Origin: Rhabdophis nuchalis
Taxonomy: Eukaryota > Chordata > Lepidosauria > Squamata > Natricidae
Assembly: GCA_039707465.1 (NCBI GenBank)
Contig: CM077643.1
Location: forward strand, 47,462,605 to 47,526,604
Direction: 5' to 3'
DNA length: 64,000 nucleotides
Positions 12,722 through 27,212 of the stretch are shown here, one piece after another. The notes under the pieces are model-generated. The model had not been told where the DNA came from. It made no database searches and saw only the letters and a program-made list of their open reading frames with translations. Position 1 is the stretch's first letter; each line of letters begins with the position of its first letter. The translations under genes were made by a program, and so were the position numbers.

Positions 12722-13480
12722 TTTACCAGGTCTGCCTGGTACGCCAGTTGCGCCCCCTATTGGATCGGGACGCCCTTCGCACAGTCACTCATGCTCTCGT
12801 GACATCCCGACTGGATTATTGCAACTCTCTCTACATGGGGCTCCCCTTGAGGTGCACCCGGAGGCTTCAGTTGGTCCAGAACGCAGCCGCGCGAGCAATT
12901 ATGGGCACCTCTAGGTTTGCCCACGTAACACCGCTCTTGCGCGAGCTGCACTGGCTACCTGTCGTCTTCCGGGTGCGCTTCAAGGTGTTAATTATCATCT
13001 TCAAAGCGCTCCATGGCTCGGGACCTAGTTATCTGCGGGATCGGATCCTGCCTCATACATCCTCACGGCCGATACGCTCCCACAGAGAGGGACTGCTCCG
13101 GGTGCCGTCCACTAGACTTTGTCAGCGGGCGACGCCCAGGGGAAGGGCCTTCTCTGTGGCGGGCCCAGCCCTCTGGAACGACCTTCCCCCCGATATTAGG
13201 ACAACCACGGACCTCCGCTCCTTCCGCTTAAAATTAAAGACACACTTTTTTCGCCTGGCCGGCCTTGGGTAGTCTCTTTTTAGGTTAGGGGTTTTTAGGG
13301 GTAATTTTTAGTTTAGTATATGGGTTTTAGCGCAGGAATAATTTAATTTACTTTTAATTTTGTAGTTTGTATTCTGTACTTTGTTCTTTGTATTTTTAAT
13401 TGCCTGTGCCCCGCCTCGAGTCCCCTTGGGGAGAGAGAGCGGGTTATAAAATTAAATTATTATTATTATTATTATAAGGA
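12722..13480 (+). mobile_element. L2-group LINE 3' fragment with (ATT)n tail
   Basis: The intact-looking 174-codon frame 12,748-13,272 is the C-terminal part of the same RT family ([43 protein letters not shown]). It is followed by a 3' UTR with the CTGTGCCCCGCCTCGAGTCC motif and an (ATT)n tail ending near 13,477. It is a 5'-truncated transposon copy, not a host gene. Confidence 0.88.
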
Positions 13481-14834
13481 TGAGTTTCTTACAGCATGGT
13501 ATCTTTGAAAAGGCCTTTCCTACCAGTATCAAAAAGTTCCAAAAATTCATATTGGGAAAGGTGGTACCTCCTGGCATTAAACTCTTTTAGAATTTTCTAG
13601 AATTCTATTAACTCTTGTTTGGTTCCATTTTAGTGTTGCCCACCATTAGTTAACTAGATTCTTGTATATAGGCTTGAGAAATAAATCAGTTTGACTAGAA
13701 CATAATGTGTGATCATGATTCTTCACACCTGAGAGTCTGCTTAGATACATATGTCAAACCCAAGTCTAGTTAAGGTTTTTCCATAAGAAAACAGAGGCTG
13801 AAGTTACCACAGATGCTCTTTCTGTTTCAGACAGTACCAATATTTGCAATTTAAACAATGGCGGAGGGATACCTGTAGTTTAATACGGCAAGGGGGGGGG
13901 GTGAAACCCAAGAATTAGATACAGACTACTGCAAGGCACTAAGGAAAGAGGGGGGTTAGGTTTATCAGATTTGAAGTTGTATTTTGATGCTTGGTGTTTG
14001 GTCTGGCTAAAAGAATGAGTGAACCTTCAGAATAAGAGGCAACTTGACCTAGAAGGTAATGAATTAAGGTTTGGATGGCACAGTTACCTATGTTGATTTC
14101 AACAGCCATTTTGTTATATGTGAAAACAGGGGGGGGAAAGCTTCCGATGATTGCATGGATCAGCTGTGAGCCACACAATCATTGGAAACTCTTTTTTTGC
14201 TTTTTAAAGCATTTTGTTCCTGCCTATTCACCCGAACTGGGGGGGAAATGCTTTAAAAAGTAGGAAAAAAGCTTCCAATGATCGCGCAGCTCACAGAACC
14301 AAGGACAATCATCCCTACCAATTCAGCCGAACTGGGCCAAACAGGAAGGATTTCACCCCTGAGTTAGGGTAATGAAATGTGCAAGAAAACAGCTAAGCTC
14401 AGAGAGACCAAGGACCCCAAACTTCAACCCTGAGCTTCTATTGAAATGAAGATGCTGCTAGAGTAAAGGAATTTGGTTTGAAACATGGCAACTTCTCCTT
14501 TAAAAGAACAAAATAATAAATTCTGTTTTATAAAGTGGTCATAAGTATCTATATGGATATGTGTTTATTTAGTTTGTATTTAGTTGGTCAAACATGTACT
14601 GGATAACAGGTATAAGCATAAATAAGAACACAGGAAATGGGTACGAATAAATGGGGACAGGAGGACAGGGACGATAGACACAGAGACTTCTTAGGAATGG
14701 GGTGAGGGCCACGGTAGATAGTTTAAGGTTAAAGTTATAGGGGTTTGAGGATATAACAACAGAGTCAGGTAGAGCATTCCAGGTGTTGACCACTCTGTTG
14801 CTGAAGTCATATTTTCTGCAATCGAGTTTGGAAC

Positions 14835-14861
14835 GGTTTAGTTTAGTTTAGTTTAGTTTAG

Positions 14862-14892
<31 letters not shown>
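14835..14892 (+). repeat. (GTTTA)n microsatellite
   Basis: A pentanucleotide array of about 11 units at the 3' end of a minus-strand L2-group fragment. Confidence 0.93.
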
Positions 14893-14893
<1 letters not shown>

Positions 14894-15104
14894 GTTTTTT
14901 ATACTGCCCTACTCCCGAAGGACTCAGGGTGGTGTATAGCCAAAATAAAAACAAATATATAAAAGTTAACAGAAAGCTTTTAAAAGACATAATTAAAATA
15001 TTGGCCGAAACGTGGAAAAAAACCAAACTAACCCTGATTAAAATAATAAAAATTTAAATTTAAATTTTTAAATTTAAAATTTTTTAAATCATGCTTTATG
15101 CCAG
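14850..15104 (-). mobile_element. L2-group LINE 3' fragment with (GTTTA)n tail, inserted in another LINE
   Basis: The reverse-complement 3' tail is ACTGCCCTACTCCCGAAGG...ACTCAGGGTGGTGTATAG. The adjoining tail is a pentanucleotide (GTTTA)n array at 14,835-14,892. The flanking LINE sequence resumes at about 15,105. Confidence 0.65.
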
Positions 15105-15334
15105 CCCGGCTTGTTGTTTACCTTGAGTTTGTATCTATTATTGGCCCATGTATTATTGCAGTTGAAGCTGAAGTAGTCATTGAGAGGTAGGACATTGTAG
15201 CAGACAATTTTGTGCACTATGCTTAGGTCAGACCATAGGCGGTGTAGTTCTAGATTGTCCAAGACCAAGATTTCAAACCTGGTGACATATGGGATTCTGT
15301 TGTGTGCAGAAGAGTGGAGTATTCTTCATTAGCT

Positions 15335-16650
15335 GTTCCTGAGCTGGGTTTTCCTTTTTCTAATTTCACAAATTGAATTGTTCCTTTCTTCTGACTTGCT
15401 ATGGCATCTAACTAAAGGCCTTGTTCATCTCTGTTACAAGATTTTTCAGACCCTTCGTGAGGAACCAGAGAAAAATGGTGTCTAGGATGCAGGAGGGCTG
15501 AATGGTATTTACCCTCAGCATGCACGCTAAATAAATGGACAAGGGAATGGCTTCTTCCCTCTTCCCAAATTAAAATTCATACCCTTTAACCTTCTGAAAT
15601 AGCCAAGATCTCTGTCGTTAAGACTGTTTCATAGGATGCCTTGATATTCTCCATTATTTGTATGCCTGGGAATCCCAAACAAACATTTGTGAAATCCATT
15701 TTGAAAGACGTTAACACTTGTGAAACCTGTGTGCCCCAGAGGGATTAGATAAATTTCCATGTCAAATATTTGAAGCGGAGCACTTCTACAGAAACAGTGG
15801 GCTTTTTTGTGTGTGTTTTGATGCCTTTCATTTCCATAAACTAGATTACTTTCTGAAATTACTTTCACACAGAGAACAGTTTCTATTGAATTCCAGTCAG
15901 TGAGCTCCTTGGAGTGTGAGGTGAATAAAAATATCAGCAGGCCAAATGTCACTTCCAAGATTTGCAGGCATTTGGGTTTCATAAAGAGGGCAGAATGAGT
16001 TTCAGATTTTTATCTTGGAGGGAGTTAAAGACACACCAAACCAGACTGTCTTAGAATAATTGCTAATCTGCTCCCTACATTATATAGCTCATCGGTTTCC
16101 TTTTCTTTCCTTGCCTTGCTAATAAGAAGTTGATCTATTTGTTTGAGGAGAGATTTTCTGGCTGACTCTTGAATCCCATAGTTTGCCTCTTCCAAAGACT
16201 AACACAGTAGTTGCTATTACCACACTTTGGTGCTACAGAGAAACAAAGAGGTAAGCAAACCTAGTGACACCCTCTTAGGGACATCACCATCTGTCATTTG
16301 TGGTATATTGATTCATGTGCACAGCACTCTCTGTTCTTGGGAAGCTGGAAAGGATATTGATGACTACAGAAACTCCCTACATGCAATCCACTCTACTGTC
16401 CACCACCTCCCACTTCTGTGTGATGAGTAATTAACTAAGCAGAGAAGCCCTCCAAAATTGTGGGAAAAGTGATTTTTTAACAAACATGCTAGAAAGGAGT
16501 TTTCAGAAGTTATTTTTTGAAAACATTTCATTGTAACCCTAAAGTAATATTGCTATTTCTAAAATGTAAGTGATCTGCTGGGTAGTTTCTACTATTTTGT
16601 TTTTGGTTTTTTAGTATAGCTAAGAGTATTGTGCAAATAGTATTTCCAAG
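15335..16650. other. Intergenic, unassigned, possibly conserved
   Basis: Unique-looking sequence with no recognisable transposon. The 16,000-16,140 stretch (GAATAATTGCTAATCTGC) has homeodomain-type sites. No coding exon supported. Confidence 0.45.
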
Positions 16651-16652
16651 GA

Positions 16653-16845
<193 letters not shown>

Positions 16846-17429
16846 ATTTTTCTTTCTTTCTTTTTCTTTCCTTCCTTCTTTCCTCTTTATATATAGAGTG
16901 AGAAGAGCTGGTTAGCAAGTTCAATATGATTTTAAATTAGAGAATCAATAATAAACTCTGCCCTAAACTGATAACATCATTTTGAAAACTAAAAAGGCTA
17001 ATGATCTGGAGGATCTTGTGCTGAAATTCAAGGAGCAGAGTGAAAAACTAGTCTTGGATTATACATAAAGAAGATCATACTAAGGACAGATATAGCAACC
17101 ACCTGTAGAATTGGCAATGAAGATACTACAGTGTTAGACAGTTCCTGGATTTTCAATAGCAAAGGAACCAGTGGTGAGGCAGGAAATATGCTGCAGGCCA
17201 GTACTTGACTGAATAACCTTAAAGGCCTCCAGTAAAGGAAAAAATATTCAAATATCCTGATATGTCCTTATTTACAAAGATCAGAATTGTATAGTAAATG
17301 GTTTTCCCTATGTAACTCTGTGGAAGGAAAAATTGGATTTTGAAGATACAATATTGATGCTTTGAACTTTGGTGAAAGAATTTTTCTGAAAATACCATGG
17401 ATAGCCAAGATGACAAACAAATGAAACAT

Positions 17430-17545
17430 CAAATACAGACGTCCCAAAGGTGCTTTTTCTTGAGGCAACTGGACTTTCTTGTTTGTTTGTTTTTGTTTGA
17501 AGATGCTTCGCTTATCATCCAAGAAGCTTCTTCAGCTCAGATGAC
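17430..17545 (-). mobile_element. Retroelement end fragment, possibly Penelope-like
   Basis: On the minus strand it contains GCTGAAGAAGCTTCTTGG followed by GAAGCATCTTCAA and GTCCAGTTGCCTCAAG. It is shared with 51,590-51,690. The class is guessed. Confidence 0.4.
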
Positions 17546-17807
17546 CAGGGTCAACTTATTATCACACTTTGGACATACTGTACAAAAACTAGCTCCCTTG
17601 AGAATTCTGTAATACTGGGAAAGGTGGAAGGAAAAAGAGAACTACCAGCCACTAGGTGGGTGGCCTTATTTACACCAATGATAGATGCACTGTTGGAAGA
17701 CTGAAAGGCCAAGATGGAGGACAGATCAGTCTGGAGAAAATCTGTCTATGTGATTATCAAGAGTAATATTAATCTGTCCGGTTTGTAAGATTGACAAACC
17801 GTTTCCT

Positions 17808-17972
17808 AAAGATTCCGTGCGCCTTTGTTATTTCATCATGCCGGCCACATGACCACGGAGACATCTTTGGACAGCGCTGGCTCTTTAGCTTTGAAATGGA
17901 GATGAGCATCGCCCCCTAGAGTTGGGAATGAGTAGTATATATGTGCGAGGGGAACCTTTACCCTTACTTTAT
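17808..17972 (+). mobile_element. Sauria-type SINE, 5'-truncated
   Basis: Only the 3' half remains: CCGGCCACATGACCACGGAG, GACAGCGCTGGCTCTTTAGC and GTGCGAGGGGAACCTTTACC. Confidence 0.75.
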
Positions 17973-18214
17973 GGTCCTTTGGTAGACTAATAGTTCTTAG
18001 CTAGTTAATAGGGAATTGCCTCCCAAAAGTACTTATTGTGTAGTTCCATGCTGTTCTTCTGTCCCATAATTTCTTGTTATGAGAAGGAGAAACAATATCC
18101 ACCTAAAGCTTTTTTTTTTCTTGGAGAGATGTGTGATGCATCAGCTTCTTTACTTCAGGGGAATTGTGCTGAGATGGACACAAAGCAAGTCAAGGCTAAT
18201 CAAGTCATCTATGC

Positions 18215-18341
18215 CAGGGGTCTCCAATCTTTACAACTTTAAGTCTGAAGGACTTCAGCTCCCAGAATTCTCTTTGCTGGCTGGAGAATTCTGGGAGCTG
18301 AAGTCCTTCAGACTTAAAGTTGCAAAGGTTGGAGACCCCTG
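18215..18341 (+). mobile_element. Palindromic hAT miniature element (CAGGGGTCTCC family)
   Basis: This is 127 bp of almost complete inverted repeat, from CAGGGGTCTCCAATC to GGTTGGAGACCCCTG. It is flanked by an exact 8-bp duplication ATCTATGC (18,207-18,214 and 18,342-18,349), diagnostic of hAT transposition. There is no coding capacity. Confidence 0.88.
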
Positions 18342-18344
18342 ATC

Positions 18345-19408
<1,064 letters not shown>

Positions 19409-20258
19409 GTTTATTTCAAATTCATTTAGAACAGCCTTTTAGAAAAGGCATAATTATCAGATATACTAGCTGATTCTTAAAGTAATGTTTGGTATACCCA
19501 AGATACTTTCTTCACTACCCACGATCTGACAAGATCCCAAGTGGCAAAGCAGGTAAAGATGTCCACCTGAAATATGAGGAAACTGGGAGGCCAAGAAAAG
19601 TAACCAACTACAGGGGCTCGTAAAATAAATTACAGAGTACATTCTACTACAAACACTGGGAAAATCTTGCAGTTCTTAAGATGAGCCTTTTCTTCATCCC
19701 CAAGTTGACCCTTAATTTTACACTTGTGATAAAAACTGTTTCATTGGTCCCTGATGATTTCAAAACTATTATATTATTAATAATTTAATTTATTTAATCA
19801 ATACATTTACATTATTATAACATTGTAATTACAATATTTTTGTAATGCAATATGCATTGTATTTAATCGTGTTACCTTTGTTTTGTCATGGCTTTTTAAA
19901 ATACTGTTTTGAAGATTTGTCATCAAAAAGGTAACTCTTATATGTGTGTCACATATGGGCCAAGCTTTGATCATCCTGTTGGGGCAGCCACCTTGATTTT
20001 TTTTTCTTTTTTACCACTCATTGCATTTGCTCCTGGACAGTCAACTCGCTGAATATTTTCTGAAAAGGAACAATATTGACTCATGATCTGATTCATGATT
20101 TTACATGATCTGTTCTTCCTTAAAATGGACACAAACTGTAAAAAAAGCCCTTCAGATTAAAGATAACGCAGTGTAAACTAATCATAAGTGTTTTCCCATG
20201 TCACCATTTCATTCCCCTCACCATATTAGTAAATGATAAAAAATAGGAACTGCAAGCA

Positions 20259-20767
<509 letters not shown>

Positions 20768-20769
20768 TT

Positions 20770-22925
20770 TGAAGAAGCTTTATAAGCTTTATAAGCTCAC
20801 CACAATTTAAATTATAAGTAATAGAACTAAAAAAAAAACCCATAAGCACATTGAAGAACCTGAAATAAAATCAATTTCATAAAATAGTTGGCTGAGAAGG
20901 CTTCTGTTTAGATTGTTGGAATGCCCACATTTAACTGATGCAAAATGGATATGGTTATATCTTATATATGGATGAATATGAACAAAGGAGAATACTTGTA
21001 GCTCAGGGTTGAGATGTGGGGTCCTCAGTACTCACTGATGATGTTACCGAGTTTGGGTAATGAAATGTCTACAACAAAACAACCAAGTTCGCAGAGCACC
21101 AAGGATCCCTCATATGGAAGAATCTTGGATATTTCCCTTTGGAGGGGAATAGATATGTAGAATATTATTTTCATGGGGGGGGGGGGAGGAACTATCTATA
21201 TAGTTTTATAGGTCACTAAGAAGGTACATAATCAATTGACGCAGTTATTTATTATTTTAGATTGTATGAAGCCAATGAGAGAGTTAAACCACAGCTTTGC
21301 ATGATGCTCAAAATAGGGGCAAGACAAGTCAGAAACTGTAGTGCTGTATTTTGAAGGTAGCTAAAGGGATCACAGAAAAGAAAAAGGTTTTGTGCAAGGT
21401 TTTCATCTAATTTACTTATTAGCTTCTCCACTCATCTTTAAAAATATTGTAGAGTGGAATTTAACATTGTTGCATCTTTAAAATACCAACAATTTTAAGA
21501 AGTATTGGTTATTTGTTCTGAGGAAACAATCAAATATTGAGTTTATGCCTTTATTGAATTTAACCCCAAGATTCACCACAGGGTTTTACCAAAGTTGGAT
21601 ACATTATCTATCCTTACATATCTCTACATAGAACACATTGCTTTTTCGCTTTGGAAACTGAACTACAGGTTGTTCTAGCTTTCGTATTATAAAAGAGGAA
21701 AGAGATTTGAACCAAGATACACTTTATAAACTAAATAGCTGTTCAGTAGGCTTGTGTTTCTGTTTTTTCCTCCGTGGTACAATTCTTCACACTATATATT
21801 GTTAATACAATTTGTGGGATGGTGGAGGCTACTTTAGCATACCTATCTCAAGTTTGCTTTCAATACAAAAATGGAGATTTTTTTTGGAAGTAATGGCAAG
21901 ATTAATTGGCAGCCAGCAATCTTTGCAGCTAGAGAAAGCAGGTTAATGAAGGCAATCAGCTCTTTTGCTTCAGGGAGTAAACTGATTCTCCCACTGAGAG
22001 ACCTCATCATTGGGCACTTTATTGATAAGTGGACATGTTTCTCCTCTAAAGTATCAGGTATTGGTTAATGCTGGAGGGCAGGACTTCAGCTCAGATTACC
22101 CAGTTTTCTGATTCAGTGAGCAGCTCCTGCTATGCAGAGCCAGGGGGAGAAAACACAAAGATTTGAAAGAAAAGCTCATCGTGTACATGCCCCCATATGA
22201 GAAAACCAAACAAACAGGGTGTTTGAACATAAATGCTTCTTTTAGTATATTATTGTTTTTCTGGGTAATTAATTTTACCTCTAAAAAAAGACAACAACCC
22301 CCCCCCAAAAAAACCAAAAATTTCCACAGAAGACAAAACTCACCTAGACAGTTAATTACTCCCCCTCCCCAATTGTTTCCCCTTAAGAGGAGTGAGTTTT
22401 GCTACCGTGGGCTTTTGGCCAAAGCTGTCAGTAAACTCCATTATCTTTGGGATAAAATCATTTCAGATTAACAGCTCCTGTGGTGGTGACAAAACTGTAA
22501 AACAAATCCTTGTGTATTATTGCTTAAACTGTTCAGTTACTCCCTTACTTACCTATAGTTTGGTGCTTATGGTAGAAATTCAATCTCTTTTCATGTTATT
22601 ATGTGCAGAAGTAGCCACAGTGGAAAAAACTAGGTAGCTTTCCAGATGTTCACAAAGAGGCCATCATTATCATCGGACTAAAGAACGGCTCAAGGTCTAT
22701 TTATTTAGATTTGTCAACCTCCCATCCCCAAACTTCAGGCTGAGTTAAGAAAACCAGAATAAAATAAAATGAGATTTCTTCTTAGCCCATTGGTAAAATG
22801 CTAGTGAATGTTTGTGTCTTCGAGAAGGCAGCTATGCACTACTCTTCACTTCAACTATATGATTGTTTAGGTACCATCAAGTTGTTATAACCACGTGGTC
22901 AAATTTTCCCCCATAATGGTCTTTT
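20770..22925. other. Intergenic, unassigned
   Basis: Only short homopolymer runs (G near 21,178, C near 22,300) stand out. No gene or clear repeat. Confidence 0.5.
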
Positions 22926-22929
22926 CCTA

Positions 22930-23165
22930 ACATCAATGTTAGGAATATATAATGGATGGAAACTAATCAAGAAGAGAAGCAACCTAAAACTAAGGGGAAA
23001 TTTCCTAACAGTGAAAACAATTAACCAATGGAACAGTTTGTCTCCAGAAGTTGTGAATGTTCCAACACTGGAGGCTTTTAAAAAGAAACTGGAATGGTAT
23101 AGGGGCTTCTGCTTGAGCAAAGGGCTGGACTAGAAGATCTCCAAGGTCCCTTCCAACTCTGTTAT
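22930..23165 (+). mobile_element. CR1 LINE 3' fragment
   Basis: It encodes RNFLTVKTINQWNSLSPEVV and ends with GACTAGAAGATCTCCAAGG and CCCTTCCAACTCTGTTATT. Confidence 0.85.
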
Positions 23166-23574
23166 TTGGATCCTTCAACTCTTCCAATGGTGCCTCCATT
23201 GCTGTTGCAATTATGTATATCCACCTGGTCATCCTCTTCCTCTCTTTGCTTCCACCTTTCTCTGCAATGGAGCCCTTTCCAGAGAGTTGAGAGTTTGTAT
23301 GAAGTATTTGAAGAAGGATAATTTCAACCTGGCTATTTGCATCTCAAGTGAAAACTCTGGTTTGATTTGTCCAATGATCTGTTTATTTGCTTTCTTGACT
23401 GTCTGCTACATTCTCTTCTTCAACTACTGTATAGATCAGTGATTTTCAAACTTGCTTTTAAGACATTATTAATTCATTGTCATGAAATTAAATGCCATGG
23501 TTTGATTAATGTTCTCTTTACAAGGTAGTGAAAGCATGAAGAGTATTGCTTCTCAGATTCTTTTCACTCACTTA

Positions 23575-23936
23575 AGAGGCCCCAGTGGCTCAGTGGCTAG
23601 GACACTGAGCTTGTCGATCAGAAAGGTCAGAAGTTCAGCGGTTTGAATCCCTACCGTGGCGTAATTGAGTGAGCTCCCGTTACTTGTCCCAACTTCTGCC
23701 AACCTAGCAGTTCGAAAGCATGTAAAAATGCAAGTAGAAAAATAGGGACCACCTTTGGTGGGAAGGTAACAGTGTTCCATGTGCCTTTGGGGTTTATCCA
23801 TGCTGGCCACATGATCACAGAGATGTCTTCAGACAGCGCTGGCTCTTCGACTTTGAAACGGAGATGAGCATCGCCCCCTAGATTCAGGAACAACTAGCAC
23901 ATATGTGCGAGGGGAACCTTTGCCTTTATTTTTAAG
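23575..23936 (+). mobile_element. Sauria-type SINE
   Basis: This is a near full-length tRNA-derived SINE. A tRNA-like head (GTGGCTCAGTGGCTAGGACA, with GTTTGAATCCCTACCG as B box) is followed by the family body with GTTCGAAAGCATGTAAAAAT, GACAGCGCTGGCTCTT and a GTGCGAGGGGAACCTTTGCC tail. Confidence 0.85.
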
Positions 23937-24676
23937 GCCCACCACCACCATTCTGAGCCACATGACCAGGATTGAGAGAGATGGCCTAGAATGGAGCAGT
24001 CAGCAACATGAAGAGTCGCTGCCCAACTGCTTCTCCCACTAAGAAATATTTGAGGAGTTTTATTCTGGTTTTTTTTTTCTTCTAAATTTGCCACCTGGAT
24101 TTGAGGTATTTTCAGACTGAGTCTTTCTTTTGTTAGTCTCAACCACCTCACCAAAGCTTATGCCATTCTTTTCTGGAAATATCCTGGTAACAGGGTTCTA
24201 AAGTGTTTTGCTAATTTTTCCCCCAACATTCTGTTGAGCTGTAAGAGTATTTCAGAATAATTAATGTAATAATACATTAAATATACAGTATTTAGCATAC
24301 AGATGTCATCAGGTTTGTTATAATGTTTTGATTCACATCTTAGATGTGTAAATATGATTCTTTTAAACCTACTGTGGATGTTTTAATTCTTTAACTTTGT
24401 ATGTTTTATATTTTTGCTATGAATTGTGAATCAGTTCATTGAACCTGATGTTATACAAGTTAAATAAATATAAGCATATCTACATGCAAAATTATGTACA
24501 TGCAGATTAAGGAAAGTACGCAGAGCCCAGGTGCCATAGGGAAAACCATATTTTATTCTATGTAATGAAGTAATGGTAGAGGATGTTTTTACTTTCCCCT
24601 CTTGTTGCATTTGTGTGTTTGTGTACACATGTGTGCTCAGAAGTACAGGGGTAGTTGCACCTTCTTTACTCTAGGC

Positions 24677-24811
24677 CAGGGGTGTCCAAACTTGGGAACT
24701 TTAAGACTTGTGGACTTCAACTCCCAGAATTCCCCAGCCAGCATAGCTGGCTGGGGAATTCTGGGACTTGAAGTCCACAAGTCTTAAAGTTCCCAAGTTT
24801 GGACACCCCTG
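24677..24811 (+). mobile_element. Palindromic hAT miniature element (CAGGGGTGTCC family)
   Basis: A 135-bp near-perfect inverted repeat runs from CAGGGGTGTCCAAAC to GTTTGGACACCCCTG with an exact 8-bp duplication CTCTAGGC. Confidence 0.9.
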
Positions 24812-24819
24812 CTCTAGGC

Positions 24820-25905
24820 CATATGACCAGAAAGTAGTTGTATTTAGAATAAGGCAGCTGGCAGTATTCTGAATCACAGCCCAGCTGTTTCTCCATATGG
24901 ACATTCTGGATGGAGTCAAAAAAATTTCGGATTCAGCTTTATATTGGGGGGGGGGGGTGTGACACAGAAAAGAGTTTTGACACCCATTTTTTTCTTTTGT
25001 TCCCCTTGTACCAAATTTGGCCCCATTATGTTCACGTTTCAGAGTATTGTTCTCTGATACAGTTCTTCTAAGCCACTTGACATAATTTCTTTCCTGTATG
25101 CTGTTGATTTGAAAAGAATAAAAAAGATGTTATTTGATTGTAATCTGTGCTTTTAACAGTATTATATTTTTTTATGATTTTTTATCTCCCTTGTGCCCTG
25201 AATGACAACAACTTTACAGCCTGCAGCTCATGTTTATCTGGTCGGCTGAAAGCATTATGCAAAATTCACATATCCCTTTGTAGTAGTGGTTGTTGTCATT
25301 GTGGCTACACAGGTTTACAGTTTCTATACTTTCTCTAGCAAGTAAATCCTGACAATGGGAACATAATGAAAGTGTGTCCATGGGATCTGTGCAAAGCTTT
25401 TTCTCATTTCTTGTGTATTGCATTTAACACAATTCAAGAGCATATTACTCTAAGTTCCAAAGAACTGACAATCTAAAATTTCAAATAGGAAAAGCAAAAG
25501 GACATCAGGAAAAATGGAACAGACTAGAGATGAGAAAAGTATACAATTGGGTTACATATAATTAGAATAAAAGTTGGGTTTCCAACATAGCACTTGGGTA
25601 TGCCAGCATAACTATCTCCTTACCCCCTAAAGTTTTCCTGCTCCACTTAAAAATAAACTTAAATAAGAAGCTAATATGCTACAAAAAAATACACCAGCCT
25701 CCAATTTTACCATTCCTTCTACTAATTCTTTTGAAACCATTAAAGTTTCTTTTAAAATAAAATAAAATAAAATAAAATAAAAAATGGCTTCACTCTCATT
25801 TGTCTACCTGCCCAGGAAAAGAAGAGAGAGGGAAAACTATCAGATGATCTAAAGAAGACAGATCAACAGTAAGTCTGCTTTTTGTAATTGGTTGTGTCTT
25901 GCTAG
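24820..25905. other. Intergenic, unassigned
   Basis: An (AAAAT)n run lies at 25,757-25,782. No gene or transposon recognised. Confidence 0.5.
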
Positions 25906-25907
25906 GC

Positions 25908-26670
25908 CAGGGGTGTCAAACTCAAGGCCCAGGGGCCAGATCCAGCCCATAGAGTGCTTAGATCTGGCTTGTGGGGCCACCATAGAAAGAACAAAGGACC
26001 AGCATGTGGTGCCTCTGCCAGCAAAAATGGAGCTTGGGAGGGTCATGTGTGTCCCTCAGAGTTTTCCCTCCCATTTTCAGCTGCGATGGCCTCCTGCCCC
26101 CCTCTGTCAGTAAAAATGGAGCTCAGGGGGACCACCTGTAGGACCCCCTCCCCCAAGCTCTATTTTCACTGGCTGAGTGCGGTAGGAGGCCATTTTCACT
26201 GGCAGAGCACTTGGGCTACCGCAGACGCCCCGACACGAGTGAAGTCTGCGGGATCGGTTTCTGCCCCATACATCCTCACGGCCTATTCGCTCCCACAGAG
26301 AGGGACTTCTCCGGGTGCCATCCGCTAGACTTTGTCAGCGGGCGACGCCCAGGGGAAGGGCTCTCTCTGTGGCGGGCCCGGCCCTCTGGAACGACCTTCC
26401 CCCCGATATCAGAACGACCACGGACCTCCGCTCCTTCCGTATGAAACTGAAGACCCATCTTTTTCGACTGGCCGGCCTTGGATAGTCTCTCTGTCTATAG
26501 ATTTCAAATGTATTTTTAAATGGGATTTTAGTCAATAATTTTAGCACGGGATAAATTGTTTAATTGTGTTTTAAGTTATGTACTTTTGTATTTACTGTTC
26601 TTATTGTTTTTATTTTTCCCTGTGCACCGCCCCGGGTCCCTGTGGGGAGAGGGAGCGGTTAATAAATTTG

Positions 26671-26723
<53 letters not shown>

Positions 26724-26832
26724 GTCAAGCTGGCCATGCCCACCCTGGTCACACTCACCCCAGCAGCTTCCAGAGAAGTCTGGAAGCTGAAGTCCTTCAG
26801 ACTTAAAGTTGCAAAGGTTGGAGACCCCTGAT
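25908..26832 (+). mobile_element. hAT element (CAGGGGTGTCAAACTC family) containing an L2-group insertion
   Basis: The left end CAGGGGTGTCAAACTCAAGG and body resemble the copy at 44,312. The L2-group fragment (26,244-26,722) splits it at AAGT. After the insertion, AAGCTGGCCATGCCCACC continues the hAT. The right end then changes to the other hAT hairpin family (GGTTGGAGACCCCTG), suggesting a chimera. Confidence 0.65.
26244..26722 (+). mobile_element. L2-group LINE 3' fragment inside an hAT element
   Basis: It starts abruptly at CTGCGGGATCGGTTTCTGCC and encodes the C-terminal RT region, then a 3' UTR with CTGTGCACCGCCCCGGGTCC and an (ATT)n tail to 26,722. AAGT flanks both ends, consistent with a short target-site duplication inside hAT sequence. 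Confidence 0.85.
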
Positions 26833-27115
26833 CTAAAGAGAGCAACTGCTAACAACACATCTGAAATAGTTGATCTGGCCACACAGAGAAAGACATGTAA
26901 ATGAAACAACAGGCTCCAATGAGCACCAAATGGGTGGTTCAGAAACCAGTTTATCTCCATTTGTTGCTATGGTCCAAAAAGGCTATTAATTATATTAGAT
27001 ACGGTATTTCAATATAGCAATTCCAGTGGTTTCTTTCTCATTTCTATTCATATAAATTCCATAGATATATGACTCTCCCAATGCTTATAAATATTAAGAA
27101 CAAAATTAAGAACAA

Positions 27116-27117
<2 letters not shown>

Positions 27118-27154
<37 letters not shown>

Positions 27155-27161
27155 GATAATG

Positions 27162-27204
<43 letters not shown>

Positions 27205-27212
27205 TAATAATA
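27118..27212 (+). repeat. (GATAAT)n microsatellite flanked by (AAT)n
   Basis: About ten GATAAT hexamers lie between short AAT runs, just before the R4-like 3' end. Confidence 0.92.

Larger units (their letters stand above)
14560..15330 (-). mobile_element. CR1/Rex-like LINE 3' end, split by an L2-group insertion
   Basis: The minus strand encodes a FxNRVVNTWNALPDSVV block typical of the C terminus of non-LTR reverse transcriptase proteins. Sequence before 14,838 and after 15,105 joins logically across the inserted L2-group fragment, with GTTTA at both junctions. The clade is uncertain. Confidence 0.55.

Noticed and set aside
12748..13272. 174-codon open frame as a host gene
   Set aside because: Its sequence matches the C-terminal part of the 55,008-57,119 reverse transcriptase frame and is followed by the same LINE 3' tail.
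15629..15982. 117-codon minus-strand frame as an exon
   Set aside because: No family recognised, no convincing splice sites and ordinary chance length for this composition.
23575..23660. Functional tRNA gene
   Set aside because: The tRNA-like head belongs to a Sauria-type SINE, with degraded stems and the SINE body attached.
25954..26328. 124-codon frame as a gene
   Set aside because: It crosses the junction between hAT sequence and an L2-group fragment, so it is chimeric by insertion.
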